Assembly: GCF_003569005.1 (NCBI RefSeq)
Contig: NZ_BCUR01000001.1
Span: 687,893 to 751,892 of the forward strand
Length of the DNA stretch: 64,000 bases
Origin: Vibrio superstes
GTDB lineage: Bacteria > Pseudomonadota > Gammaproteobacteria > Enterobacterales > Vibrionaceae
Reading direction: 5' to 3'
Of this stretch, positions 17,628-25,426 are shown piece by piece. The notes beneath the pieces are model-generated. The model searched no databases. It saw only the letters and a program-made list of their open reading frames with translations, and was not told the DNA's origin. The translations under genes and the position numbers were made by a program. How positions within the stretch are numbered: the stretch's first letter is position 1; the number at the start of each line of letters is the position of its first letter.

Positions 17628-18299
17628 TTAAGAAAGCAACTTCACTAAGGCTTTACCAACTGCACTCGCACTGGTCGGATTTTGCCCTGTGATCACACGT
17701 TCATCAACAATCACTAACTCTTGCCAAGGCTGAACCTTGTTAAACCGAGCTGCACTCCTGGTCAAAGATTCTTCAAGTAAAAATGGAATGTCATTGATAG
17801 TGCCGAAGTCTATTTCCTCTTCTCGAGTAAAGCCTGTCACCGATTTCGACTGGAGCAGTGTTTCACCATTGCTTAGGGTAATAGGTAACAACGCTCCAGG
17901 ACCATGGCAGACCGCTGAGATGATGCCACCCGCTTCATAGTGCTGCGCTGCAATTCTGGCGAAGTCTTCATTCGTTGCAAGATCTGAAAGCAGACCAAAC
18001 CCACCAGGATAGAATATAGCGTCATAGTCTGCGATATTCACTGCAGATACAGGAATCGTGTTATTGACACGACTCTGAAAATCACTATCGGCAAGAATAT
18101 CCGTATTCACGTTATCGCCCTCAATATCAGTTCCGTAAAGTGGGGCTTTACCACCTTGCATTGAAGCAATGTCATAGTCAAAACCAGCAGCTAGTATGGC
18201 ATGCAGTGCATGAGTTAATTCTGGAGCGTATGTACCATTAGCTTGATCGGTTTCACCAAGAGTTGCATGGTTGGTAACGGGAATAAGTACTTTGGCCAT
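17628..18299 (-). CDS. DJ-1/PfpI family protein (Hsp31-like)
   Basis: A 223-residue class I glutamine-amidotransferase-like protein. The nucleophile elbow AVCHGPGALLP has Cys near residue 131 followed by His. YDAIFYPGGFGLLSDLA near 90-105 supplies the acidic and glycine loop, and an early Glu lies in TLGETDQANGTYAPELTHAL. The layout fits the Hsp31/glyoxalase III-like subgroup, which handles methylglyoxal or acts as a holdase chaperone. It also resembles the Vibrio proteins annotated as type 1 glutamine amidotransferase domain proteins, for which no ammonia-transfer partner exists. It is a single gene, convergent with the TRAP operon. Confidence 0.85.
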   Translation of the reverse strand: MAKVLIPVTNHATLGETDQANGTYAPELTHALHAILAAGFDYDIASMQGGKAPLYGTDIEGDNVNTDILADSDFQSRVNNTIPVSAVNIADYDAIFYPGGFGLLSDLATNEDFARIAAQHYEAGGIISAVCHGPGALLPITLSNGETLLQSKSVTGFTREEEIDFGTINDIPFLLEESLTRSAARFNKVQPWQELVIVDERVITGQNPTSASAVGKALVKLLS

Positions 18300-18463
18300 T
18301 TTTTATCCTTGAGCGCTAAATGAAGTGGCTTAGTACTAGATAGTAGTTGCTAATTGATTGATGAGTAATAGTATTATTCATTAGTCAGCTCAAAGATGAG
18401 CGCCATTTTCAGATAGCAATCTAAGGAGCCAGCATCGATAATGTCATTGAAAATGCAATTGCA

Positions 18464-18916
18464 TTGCGTAAAGAAGGAAAATATTCGGAGTCCCGACGAC
18501 TGCTTGAAGGCCTTTTACTCAATGAACACTATCAAGGACAAGCGCACCTGCATATTGCCTGGTCTTTTGATAATGAAGGCAGGGAGCAACTGGCCATTTC
18601 ACATTATCAACAAGCATTACTCGGCAAACTTACCTCAATAGAACGCTTCGACACGCTGTTTGGTCTTGCCTCCACTTTTACAAGTTTAGGTCAATACAAA
18701 AAGGCACTTAGATACTTTGAAAAGACGATCGATGAATATCCAAATTCGGTAGAGGTGCAACCATTTTACGCAATGTGCTTATACAATCTTGGCGAGCATA
18801 AAAAGGCGACCTCTTTGCTGCTAGAACTGCTCATTTCTACCACCAGCAGTGAGGCCATCAAAGAGTATCAACGAGCAATATTGCTGTACGCGAAAGATTT
18901 AGACCAGAAATGGTAG
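18464..18916 (+). CDS. Tetratricopeptide repeat protein with unclear start codon
   Basis: About 150 residues with TPR-like helix pairs: KEGKYSESRRLLEGLLLNEHY, AHLHIAWSFDNEGREQLAISHY, DTLFGLASTFTSLGQYKKAL and PFYAMCLYNLGEHKKATSLLLELL. Its likely role is protein-protein interaction in the cytoplasm; no partner is evident. The listed start is a TTG without a ribosome site. The frame is open back to 18425, and the only Shine-Dalgarno (AAGGAG, 18423-18428) is spaced for an ATC at 18434. The residues so added (ASIDNVIENAIALR) look like genuine family N-terminus. So either a rare ATC or ATT start is used or an ATG has mutated. Confidence 0.7.
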   Translation: MRKEGKYSESRRLLEGLLLNEHYQGQAHLHIAWSFDNEGREQLAISHYQQALLGKLTSIERFDTLFGLASTFTSLGQYKKALRYFEKTIDEYPNSVEVQPFYAMCLYNLGEHKKATSLLLELLISTTSSEAIKEYQRAILLYAKDLDQKW

Positions 18917-18936
18917 CAGCGGCAAAAGTATTAACA

Positions 18937-19737
18937 TCACTTCACATCAAAATGCTGAGCAATCTTCTGATAAGGCACATCAAGATCTAAACCAAAATGA
19001 AGTTTTACTTGCTTAAAGTAGTCAAATTCATCCGACAGCTTGATCTCAGTAATCTGATCACCCTTCTTAATTTTCAGAAGATCATTCAGCAACGTAATTG
19101 CCCCGTCTTCAGTCGCTATAGAAGCTATGCTTGCAGACGTAAACACCGAGTTTGGGCTTGTTGACGTAAAATGATTACCATAATCAATATCTCCAGCACA
19201 TACCTCTTCCATATCGAAACTATAAAGATCTAGCCAGTTATCTTGGTCTCTTACCTGAAGCATAGTTCCATATAAGTCATGGCTGACTAAACGAAAGGTT
19301 TGTAGATCAGTACAAAGCTCAGTATCCATTTTTAAAGGTAGCGGATGCCTTGGCGTTTGCGAACCAAAACCCACATCCACCAACCACTGCTGCCCGTCCA
19401 GAGTGACCAGTGAAGTTTGATGTCCTCGCCCAGTTGGTTCTCCCGACAGGTGAACTCGTCCTAGCAGTGCTCTTGCTTCAAAGCCCAAAGCCAGTAAGAC
19501 TCTCAACATTAGGCCATTCAACTCAAAACAGTAACCGCCACGCTCACGAGTGACCACCTTATTGAAGATTCCATTTGCAGTAGTTTCGATATTTTTACCC
19601 GCAATCACATCAAAGTTTTCAAAAGGTACTGCTCTGTGCTGAGAAATGTGCAATGCCTTTAGACCTTGTGTAGAGACCTCGGGGGACATTGATAAGCCTA
19701 TTCTAGAAAGGTATTGAGTGAGGGTATCTGAGTTCAT
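18937..19737 (-). CDS. nat: Arylamine N-acetyltransferase
   Basis: A 266-residue cytoplasmic enzyme that transfers acetyl from acetyl-CoA to arylamines and hydrazines. The catalytic triad is easy to see: Cys in RERGGYCFELNGLM near residue 70, His in GRGHQTSLV near 107, and Asp in WLVDVGFG near 122. The N-terminal helical part contains the usual AVPFENFDV near 38. Length and order fit the family. It is convergent with the TPR gene, with 20 bases between the stops. Confidence 0.95.
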   Translation of the reverse strand: MNSDTLTQYLSRIGLSMSPEVSTQGLKALHISQHRAVPFENFDVIAGKNIETTANGIFNKVVTRERGGYCFELNGLMLRVLLALGFEARALLGRVHLSGEPTGRGHQTSLVTLDGQQWLVDVGFGSQTPRHPLPLKMDTELCTDLQTFRLVSHDLYGTMLQVRDQDNWLDLYSFDMEEVCAGDIDYGNHFTSTSPNSVFTSASIASIATEDGAITLLNDLLKIKKGDQITEIKLSDEFDYFKQVKLHFGLDLDVPYQKIAQHFDVK

Positions 19738-19873
19738 TAGCCAAGTTCCTTATTTTAACTAAACAGCAAGTTAGCATATTTCTAGTCTTGTTAAACCCTG
19801 TTGTGCTCTCGCCAACACTGTAAAACCTCAGTACCATATGACGAAAATCTCAATCCATCGGAAACCCAATAAT

Positions 19874-20212
19874 ATGTCTCTTCCTCCTTGCCCAAATTGC
19901 GACTCAGAGTATGTGTACCAAGATCAGAGCAACCTTGTATGCCCGGAATGCGCTTACGAGTGGAACCCAACTCAAGAGGCTATTGAGGCAGAAGCATCAG
20001 CAGTGCGCGACGTTAATGGCAATAAGCTAGAGCAAGGCGACAAGGTCACAATCATTAAGGACCTCAAGGTCAAAGGCAGTTCATCAGCAGTAAAAATTGG
20101 TGCTAAAGCTGTAATCAAGCGCGTGACAATAGCCAAAGACCATCAACTAGACTGCAAAGTAGAAGGCTGGGGAGAAATCCTAATCACCGCTAAATATGTT
20201 AAGAAGAGTTAA
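19874..20212 (+). CDS. yjdM: Zinc-ribbon protein YjdM (PhnA-like)
   Basis: A 112-residue protein. The N-terminal zinc ribbon has CPNCDSEY and CPECAYEW (two CxxC pairs, residues 6-9 and 24-27). The C-terminal SH3-like domain (about 45-112) has GNKLEQGDKVTIIKDLKVKG. This matches E. coli YjdM, formerly called PhnA, which is not a phosphonatase despite old annotation. The function is unknown. The frame extends 12 codons upstream, but MSLPPCPNC is the family start. Confidence 0.9.
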   Translation: MSLPPCPNCDSEYVYQDQSNLVCPECAYEWNPTQEAIEAEASAVRDVNGNKLEQGDKVTIIKDLKVKGSSSAVKIGAKAVIKRVTIAKDHQLDCKVEGWGEILITAKYVKKS

Positions 20213-20233
20213 CCCCTGAGCGGATTCAAAACG

Positions 20234-20596
20234 TTAATAGAGCCTAAACAGTGGTAAGGCAACAAGTGTAGATAATAGCAATGTCACTATTGATGGAATC
20301 GCATCCTTCCACGTATCAAATCTAAAATGGAAGAATATCGCCCCAACGGAGACTATAGCCAACAAGCATCCGCCTAATGACGTCAGTAGGGATAAACTAC
20401 TAATCATCCCTACTAAAATCATGCTTGCTCCCGTTGCCTCAATCACTCCAATAGCAAACATTATTGTCCGATTTAAACCGTACTTTTTGAAAAAGCTCAG
20501 CTGAATGTCAAACACCGCCTTTACCCAACCAAGCATTTTTATTGAGCTTGCAAGCAAGAAAAATACAACCAATAGACTTTTAACAATCAACATCAT
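20234..20596 (-). CDS. DoxX-like small membrane protein
   Basis: A 120-residue protein with four hydrophobic helices and the DoxX-like pattern: SSIKMLGW near 17, FAIGVIEATGASMILVG near 47-65, and FFHFRFDTWKDAIPSIVTLLL near 88-108. Members are linked to oxidative or thiol stress in other bacteria, and the true activity is unknown. It is divergent from the LysR gene that starts about 100 bases away, so it is a likely target of that regulator. Confidence 0.8.
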   Translation of the reverse strand: MMLIVKSLLVVFFLLASSIKMLGWVKAVFDIQLSFFKKYGLNRTIMFAIGVIEATGASMILVGMISSLSLLTSLGGCLLAIVSVGAIFFHFRFDTWKDAIPSIVTLLLSTLVALPLFRLY

Positions 20597-20693
20597 TTCA
20601 ACCTCCGATAAACAGTCACAGCATTAAAGCATTCCTCTTTGAAGATAAGTACCCTAGTATTTAGCTAGTTATCATTCCTAAATGGAATACATT

Positions 20694-21581
20694 ATGGATA
20701 AACTTGATTGTATAAAGGTATTCACTCGCGTAGCCACTCTTGGCAGCTTTACCGCCACTGCGAACGAATTGAATGTCACACAAAGCTCAATAAGCAAAAA
20801 AATCGCTTGGCTAGAAAACGATCTAGGCATTGCCTTGTTCAGCCGACATGCTCGAGCTATTAGCCTAACCTCAAGCGGCCAGAAGTACTTAGAGTTCGCA
20901 TTAAAACTGACCGAAGATACTCATTTATTTGAATCTCAGCTTAGGCAAGAGCAAACGTCTGTCTCTGGCACCTTAAAACTCTCTGTACCTAGCGCGTTCA
21001 GTGTTCGATTACTCTCACAGCCTCTGAGTGATTTTATGTGTTTGCACTCTAATTTATATGTTGATGTGTCCGTATCAGACACACTTGTCGACCTTGTTGA
21101 CGAGAATATTGATGTGGCAATTCGAGCATCCTACCTAAAAGATTCGGGACTAAAAGCCAAGTGGTTAATGGATAATGAACTCGCCTATTTCGCTTCGCCT
21201 AAATATTTAGATAACCACCCTAAGATCGAAAATGCCAATGATCTAGTTCATCATCAATGCCTGACATACTCCTTATCGATTCCTTCCAATTTGTGGCGAT
21301 TCTCAATAGATAAGAACACGCTGAAGGTGAGAGTAAAAGAGCGTCTACGAAGTGACAGTCCGGAGATGTTGGTGCAAATGGCCAAACTAGGAGAAGGTGT
21401 AGCCGCTATGCCTAAGTGGATGATTGAGAAAGAATTACAAGACGGCTCATTGCAACTGATACTGGAGCAATATCAACAAACCAAGTTGCCCATGTATCTA
21501 GTTTTTAAAGATAGTGAGCACCAACCTCAACGCATTAGAGCCTTTATAGATTTTCTTGCAGACTACTTTCTTACGCGATAG
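20694..21581 (+). CDS. LysR-family transcriptional regulator
   Basis: About 295 residues. The N-terminal HTH (KVFTRVATLGSFTATANELNVTQSSISKKIAWLENDLG) is followed by a LysR effector domain that looks like the subgroup of AaeR/DmlR-type regulators. Indicators are NIDVAIRASYLKDSGLKAKWL near 140 and SDSPEMLVQMAKLGEGVAAMPKWM near 225. MDKLDCIKVF at 20694 is the usual start; an ATG four codons earlier is also possible. It probably controls the divergent DoxX-like gene. Confidence 0.88.
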   Translation: MDKLDCIKVFTRVATLGSFTATANELNVTQSSISKKIAWLENDLGIALFSRHARAISLTSSGQKYLEFALKLTEDTHLFESQLRQEQTSVSGTLKLSVPSAFSVRLLSQPLSDFMCLHSNLYVDVSVSDTLVDLVDENIDVAIRASYLKDSGLKAKWLMDNELAYFASPKYLDNHPKIENANDLVHHQCLTYSLSIPSNLWRFSIDKNTLKVRVKERLRSDSPEMLVQMAKLGEGVAAMPKWMIEKELQDGSLQLILEQYQQTKLPMYLVFKDSEHQPQRIRAFIDFLADYFLTR

Positions 21582-21680
21582 TTTCCCAAGTTCCTCTTAC
21601 ATGAGTTGTTAAGTAAAAGTTGCAAAGTCTGTTGTTTGAACAACACTCTAACCCATACAATGGATATCGAGGAAAAAGAT

Positions 21681-22265
21681 ATGCGACCTCTACTGACGCT
21701 CTGCGCAATGCTCTCTATAAGTTTATTCATCCCTTTGAAGGCAATAGCTGCTGGACACTATAAGGTGGATTCAAAGGTCTCGACAGTCAGTTTTGCAACC
21801 ATTAAGAAACAATATGTTGTTGAGCCTGCTGTAATTAGTGGTTTATCGGGAAATCTTGATGATAAAGGTATGCTCAGTGTTATGGTGCCTCTGAAGAACT
21901 TAGACACCGGTGTGTCGATTCGCAATGACAGGCTTAATGAGCTATTTTTCAACGCGGCAACTTTTTCAGACGTGAAGATTTCAGCTCAAGTTCCCGCAGA
22001 GTTGATGAAAGGAGATCGGGTAATAACCCAGGCAACAATTCCTGCAACAGTGACTTTATATGGAAAAACTCAAACTCTAGATTTTATGCTCAATATCGTA
22101 AGGGTGGGAGAGATTATTTCTGTATCGAGCGTCAAACCTGTGATCGTTGATGCTGGGAGTTTTGGTATTCCGAAAGCAAACCTTCAAGCCGTATCAAAAA
22201 CGGTAGGTGATATAGCGATATCCGCCACGGTCGCTGTAAATGTTTCTTTGGTACTTATAAAGTAG
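21681..22265 (+). CDS. YceI-family periplasmic lipocalin-like protein
   Basis: A 194-residue protein with a signal peptide (MRPLLTLCAMLSISLFIPLKAIAA). The mature YceI barrel starts GHYKVDSKVSTVSFATIKKQYV and contains LDTGVSIRNDRLNELFFNAATFSDVKISAQV and the late VDAGSFGI. YceI proteins bind isoprenoid or amphiphilic ligands in the periplasm; no enzyme activity is known for this type. The ATG at 21681 follows GAGGAAAAA, while the upstream in-frame extension lacks a signal peptide. Confidence 0.88.
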   Translation: MRPLLTLCAMLSISLFIPLKAIAAGHYKVDSKVSTVSFATIKKQYVVEPAVISGLSGNLDDKGMLSVMVPLKNLDTGVSIRNDRLNELFFNAATFSDVKISAQVPAELMKGDRVITQATIPATVTLYGKTQTLDFMLNIVRVGEIISVSSVKPVIVDAGSFGIPKANLQAVSKTVGDIAISATVAVNVSLVLIK

Positions 22266-22288
22266 CAGTTGCGAGGCGTAACTCAGTT

Positions 22289-22317
22289 AATAGCGCCGAC
22301 TTTGTGGCGCTATTTTT
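22289..22317 (+). terminator. Terminator after the YceI-family gene
   Basis: AATAGCGCC and GGCGCTATT pair across an eight-base loop, with further Ts after the stem. It may also serve the convergent TetR gene. Confidence 0.85.
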
Positions 22318-22334
22318 GTATTTGATAACAAGTG

Positions 22335-22802
22335 TTATCTATTTGCCAGAACTGCTAAAGCCGACCCCATTGCCATACGAAAAAGCTTCTCCGTATCCTC
22401 TTCATTGAGCTCAAAAGCAGCTGATAAGCGCCCCTTTAGCTTCAATGACACTCGCTTAGAATAAGTACCGGTTAAGCCTTGAATGGCATCTAAAGCAAAC
22501 AATTCATAATAGTTTCGGAACAGAGGCACTGTTAACGTATCGCACCAAGACTCTAGGAATGTATCAGGCGATGTCATATCAAGTAGAGGCAGCATTTCGG
22601 GGAACGCACGCCCCTCAATACCCTCCAAAAAATTTAAGCAATTTGGATAATAACCTTGAATTGTGCTTTTTCGGGTGTTCATAAACTGCGCAAGGCGCGA
22701 ATAAGTCACAGCATCCCAGCCTTCGGCTTTAAACGTCTCCCAAATATAGTCATCCAGCATTTTTTTATTCGCTTCGTATTGCTCTCGTGAAATGCGCGCC
22801 AT
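22335..22802 (-). CDS. TetR-family-like transcriptional regulator
   Basis: A 155-residue protein with an N-terminal TetR-like HTH. WETFKAEGWDAVTYSRLAQFMNTRKSTIQGYYPNCLNFLEGI (about 21-62) keeps the helix-turn-helix and the tyrosine after it. The C-terminal ligand domain is short, about 90 residues, against 120 or more in classic TetR proteins. The ligand is unknown. Two strong inverted repeats lie in its upstream region and are probable binding sites. The CCGSCS operon is divergent from it and may be its target. Confidence 0.8.
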   Translation of the reverse strand: MARISREQYEANKKMLDDYIWETFKAEGWDAVTYSRLAQFMNTRKSTIQGYYPNCLNFLEGIEGRAFPEMLPLLDMTSPDTFLESWCDTLTVPLFRNYYELFALDAIQGLTGTYSKRVSLKLKGRLSAAFELNEEDTEKLFRMAMGSALAVLANR

Positions 22803-22865
22803 TGTAAATAAACACCTTCGGTTTTACGTACTAGAGACCCAATGTATCATATTGACCTGGATCAA

Positions 22866-22889
22866 AGCTAATTGATTAAACAATTAGCT
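22866..22889. promoter_or_regulatory. 9-bp perfect inverted repeat upstream of the TetR gene
   Basis: AGCTAATTG and CAATTAGCT are perfect arms around six bases, 64 bases before the TetR-like start codon. It is a candidate autoregulatory operator. Confidence 0.5.
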
Positions 22890-22921
22890 TTGGCTAACTA
22901 GTAAAAAATGCCCATAAAGCA

Positions 22922-22942
22922 CTGTTTAATTTGCTTAAACAG
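22922..22942. promoter_or_regulatory. 8-bp perfect inverted repeat in the same divergent region
   Basis: CTGTTTAA and TTAAACAG are perfect arms with a five-base spacer, between the TetR-like gene and the CCGSCS operon. Its sequence differs from the repeat at 22866, so the two would bind different regulators, or one of them is not an operator. Confidence 0.5.
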
Positions 22943-23168
22943 CATCAAAAACCGTTGACCCGTACAGGCGAGAAACGAAAGTTGAAAGGCATGCTAGTCA
23001 CAAACGATCGAGATTTAAGAGGTTTTTATGTGTGAAAAAGCTTGATCTAAATAAGATTGAATATAAGATGTATTTCAGATGCAACTTAATAACATCAATG
23101 AGAACGCTCTCTGCTCTCAAGATCTAACGTTGTTAAAAACGATGAATGAACACACTCGGAGCTACGCT

Positions 23169-23327
23169 ATGAACTTTTCAGTTAAAAAACTATTCGGCAA
23201 AAAAGACAACCAATCAGAAAATGCTGTACTAACTAAGCAACAAAATGCACAACCAAAAACAGACACACAAGAAGCACCAAAGAAAAAGCACGGTGAACCT
23301 GGTGTTTGCTGTGGCTCTTGTTCTTAG
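23169..23327 (+). CDS. CCGSCS-motif small protein
   Basis: A 52-residue protein starting MNFSVKKLFGKKDNQ and ending KKHGEPGVCCGSCS. The C-terminal CCGSCS is the defining motif of a small family described from Vibrio and other marine proteobacteria. Its function is unknown, and the cysteine cluster suggests metal binding or peptide modification. GGAG lies seven bases before the ATG at 23169; the frame is open for 30 more codons upstream, with ATGs that lack ribosome sites. It is first of three closely spaced genes. Confidence 0.8.
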   Translation: MNFSVKKLFGKKDNQSENAVLTKQQNAQPKTDTQEAPKKKHGEPGVCCGSCS

Positions 23328-23374
23328 TTAATGGACGAAACTCACTCAATAATTCAACTTGGCAGGTGATAGAT

Positions 23375-23710
23375 ATGTCGATTCCAAACGATTTTGTAAA
23401 TTATAAGAAAACGGACGTTTTCACAAAAGAGACTATCCCAAAAATGTTTTTGTTTGAGCACAACACAAAAGCGGGTGTATACGGAAAAATTAAGGTCATT
23501 ACGGGCACATTGAAATTTACAGGATTTGAATCCCGCCGAGGTAAAGTCGAGAAAGAGTGTTTGATCGAGACCGGTGAAAGCCTTATTTCTCCCCCAGAGT
23601 ACTGGCATAAGGTTGAGTTTATTGCAGAAGGTACTCAGTTCTATGTTGAGTTCTATGCACAAAAGGACTCTGAGATCGCTAGGCAAAACTTAAGCGAACG
23701 CAACGAGTGA
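23375..23710 (+). CDS. DUF1971 cupin-like protein
   Basis: A 111-residue protein that matches the DUF1971 (TehB N-terminal-like) cupin pattern. Features are KTDVFTKETIPKMFLFEHNTKAGVYGKI, ITGTLKFTGFE, GESLISPPEYWHKVEF and QFYVEFYAQ. In tellurite-resistance TehB fusions this domain precedes a methyltransferase; here it stands alone. The chosen ATG is preceded by GGTGATAG. It is 47 bases behind the CCGSCS gene. Confidence 0.85.
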   Translation: MSIPNDFVNYKKTDVFTKETIPKMFLFEHNTKAGVYGKIKVITGTLKFTGFESRRGKVEKECLIETGESLISPPEYWHKVEFIAEGTQFYVEFYAQKDSEIARQNLSERNE

Positions 23711-23763
23711 TATTGCTGAACCATTGATTGAACAATGAAGAAAATGAAAGGTAAAAATGGATT

Positions 23764-23982
23764 ATGGATTTTAAAAAAGTAACTCAGATTGGCGGTATTA
23801 TTCTAATTTTCAGTGCGTTAGTAATGGTGATATCGATATTAGTCAGCTTTCCTTTTGCCTCTCATTTTAGCATTGGTACACAAATTGCTGCACACATTGT
23901 AACCATACTTACCGCTGGCGTACTTAAGGTGGGATATGTCGCATTTATCGTAGGGAAATATGAGAGAGGCCTTGCATTTTAG
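23764..23982 (+). CDS. Small two-helix membrane protein
   Basis: 72 residues with two hydrophobic segments (about 10-31 and 39-63) and a short basic end, KYERGLAF. I do not recognise the family. It is co-directional with, and 53 bases behind, the DUF1971 gene. The likely operon CCGSCS-DUF1971-this gene suggests a shared membrane or metal-stress role (inference). Confidence 0.65.
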   Translation: MDFKKVTQIGGIILIFSALVMVISILVSFPFASHFSIGTQIAAHIVTILTAGVLKVGYVAFIVGKYERGLAF

Positions 23983-24087
23983 AGTCTAAAAGTCGCTTCT
24001 AATCTAGATGAATCCGAAAACCTGCGAGTAGGCAAAGTGGTGGTGTTGACTGGCCTCGTAGAAGTGCCTACGAAGCCGTTACGTCAA

Positions 24088-24762
24088 TTATTCCAATTCA
24101 ACCAGAGGCCTAAAGGTCATCTCATGCATGACGATATCCTCGGGAAGTTCTAAGATATGGTTGATTGTTTTAGCAACACCTTTTGCTGACATATATTCAG
24201 GTCTATCAGCTTCTCGAAAATTGGTATCTGTACCGCCTGGAAATAAAGTGGTTACTTTTATCCCATGTGGTTGAGCTTCTTTCATTAAAATCGAACTAAA
24301 GCCAGCAAACCCTTGTTTCATTGCAGTGTAAATACTCATCGTTTCATTTGCTCGTTTGGCAACAGTGCTCACGACATTGATGATATAGCCTTGCTTTGAA
24401 GGTTTCATGGCTTTGAGAGCTTCTCTGCTAAGTAGAGCTGGAGCTCTTAAGTTAATAGCATACTGCAGGTCAAACTCTTCCAGTGTAAACTCGTCAATAG
24501 GGCACTTTCTTGAGTTCATCCCTGCATTATTTATCAGCACATCGATACCTGCTAGAGTTTCATGTGCCTGCTGAAACATCGCAAGTGTTTGGTTTGGGCT
24601 GCTAAGGTCGGCTTGAATAGCGGTACAATTATCAAGGCTCTCTAATTCTGTCAGTTTATTTTGGTTACGCCCAGTGGCTACAACCTGATGTCCTTCCGAC
24701 GCAAGTAGTTTAACGGTTTCGAGTCCGATGCCGCTGGTGGCACCTGTTACTAGTATTTTCAT
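24088..24762 (-). CDS. Short-chain dehydrogenase/reductase
   Basis: A 224-residue classical SDR. The Rossmann glycine motif is TGATSGIG near residue 7, the NNAG motif is LINNAGMNS near 80, the catalytic Ser is in VVSTVAKR near 133, and the Tyr-Lys pair is in YTAMKQG near 145. NADP use is suggested by ATGRNQNKL after strand 2. The substrate is unknown. The frame extends 48 codons upstream, but those codons lie in the inserted element at 24785-25046. MKILVTGATSG at 24762 is the real start, with the element ending only 22 bases upstream of it, so the original promoter has been displaced. Confidence 0.88.
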   Translation of the reverse strand: MKILVTGATSGIGLETVKLLASEGHQVVATGRNQNKLTELESLDNCTAIQADLSSPNQTLAMFQQAHETLAGIDVLINNAGMNSRKCPIDEFTLEEFDLQYAINLRAPALLSREALKAMKPSKQGYIINVVSTVAKRANETMSIYTAMKQGFAGFSSILMKEAQPHGIKVTTLFPGGTDTNFREADRPEYMSAKGVAKTINHILELPEDIVMHEMTFRPLVELE

Positions 24763-24784
24763 GATGTAGAGCCCATGTTTATTA

Positions 24785-25046
24785 GGGTCTGTTGACCTTT
24801 TGAGTTTATTTTTGTAGCGATTTGTTGGGTATTTAAACAAGGCAGTCACTTTTAGGTGTGGTGGTTCCACATGAAAAGGGACTAACGCCGTAGAAATGCC
24901 CAACAAACGCTACCCGAAGGGCTCGGCTAGAAACCATTTACTCGTCGTTGAGCGTCTTTTGCTTAGATGACTAGGCGGCAAGCCCCTCGCCTTGATTAAA
25001 TGGTTTCTAGTCGAGCAAAATTTAATCGCAAAAGGTCAACAGACCC
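24785..25046 (+). mobile_element. Hairpin-bearing non-autonomous element, full copy 2
   Basis: A 262-bp element with terminal inverted repeats GGGTCTGTTGACCTTTTG and CAAAAGGTCAACAGACCC, flanked by TA on each side. It has two internal hairpins. The first has arms near 24813 and 24892-24911 (GTAGCGATTTGTTGGG against CCCAACAAACGCTAC) and an inner TGTGG/CCACA stem. The second has the arms CTAGAAACCATTTA and TAAATGGTTTCTAG. It carries no transposase. TA flanks are what IS630/Tc1-type transposition leaves. Confidence 0.88.
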
Positions 25047-25426
25047 TAGTGAATGATTGTATGGGTAAGTTAGCATAGTCTGTGATTTTTAGTTTAATAA
25101 AACAGTCAGTTAATACCGTGTTAAGACGAGCTCCCCTCTTTGGATTTTGTACCGATTTATCACATCAAAATATGGAATGCGTTGATATTTTCTAACCAAT
25201 TGGGTCGTTTCATTACACCAATAACTAGGGCTTAAACTGTACGCTCGAGAAATTTAATTTTGAGTGATCAGATTTACTGTGCTGAATGCGGTACGGCTAC
25301 TTTCCTTCCTCGCCTTATTATTTAGTGCTTTCCACAATCAGTGTGTACATGAAAATGGTCAGGCTGTGCTAAAATCGGCGCATCAGCGATATGAGTGTGT
25401 CAATCTCATTTGTTTGACTGAGGGAA
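25047..25426. other. Intergenic stretch between two repeats
   Basis: About 380 bases holding only a doubtful 61-codon frame (25264-25449) that runs into the following repeat and lacks a ribosome site. No gene is supported. Confidence 0.5.

Noticed and set aside
18441..18641. A 66-codon frame starting at the ATG in front of the TPR gene
   Set aside because: It overlaps the TPR frame in a different register, and only the other frame encodes TPR-like helices.
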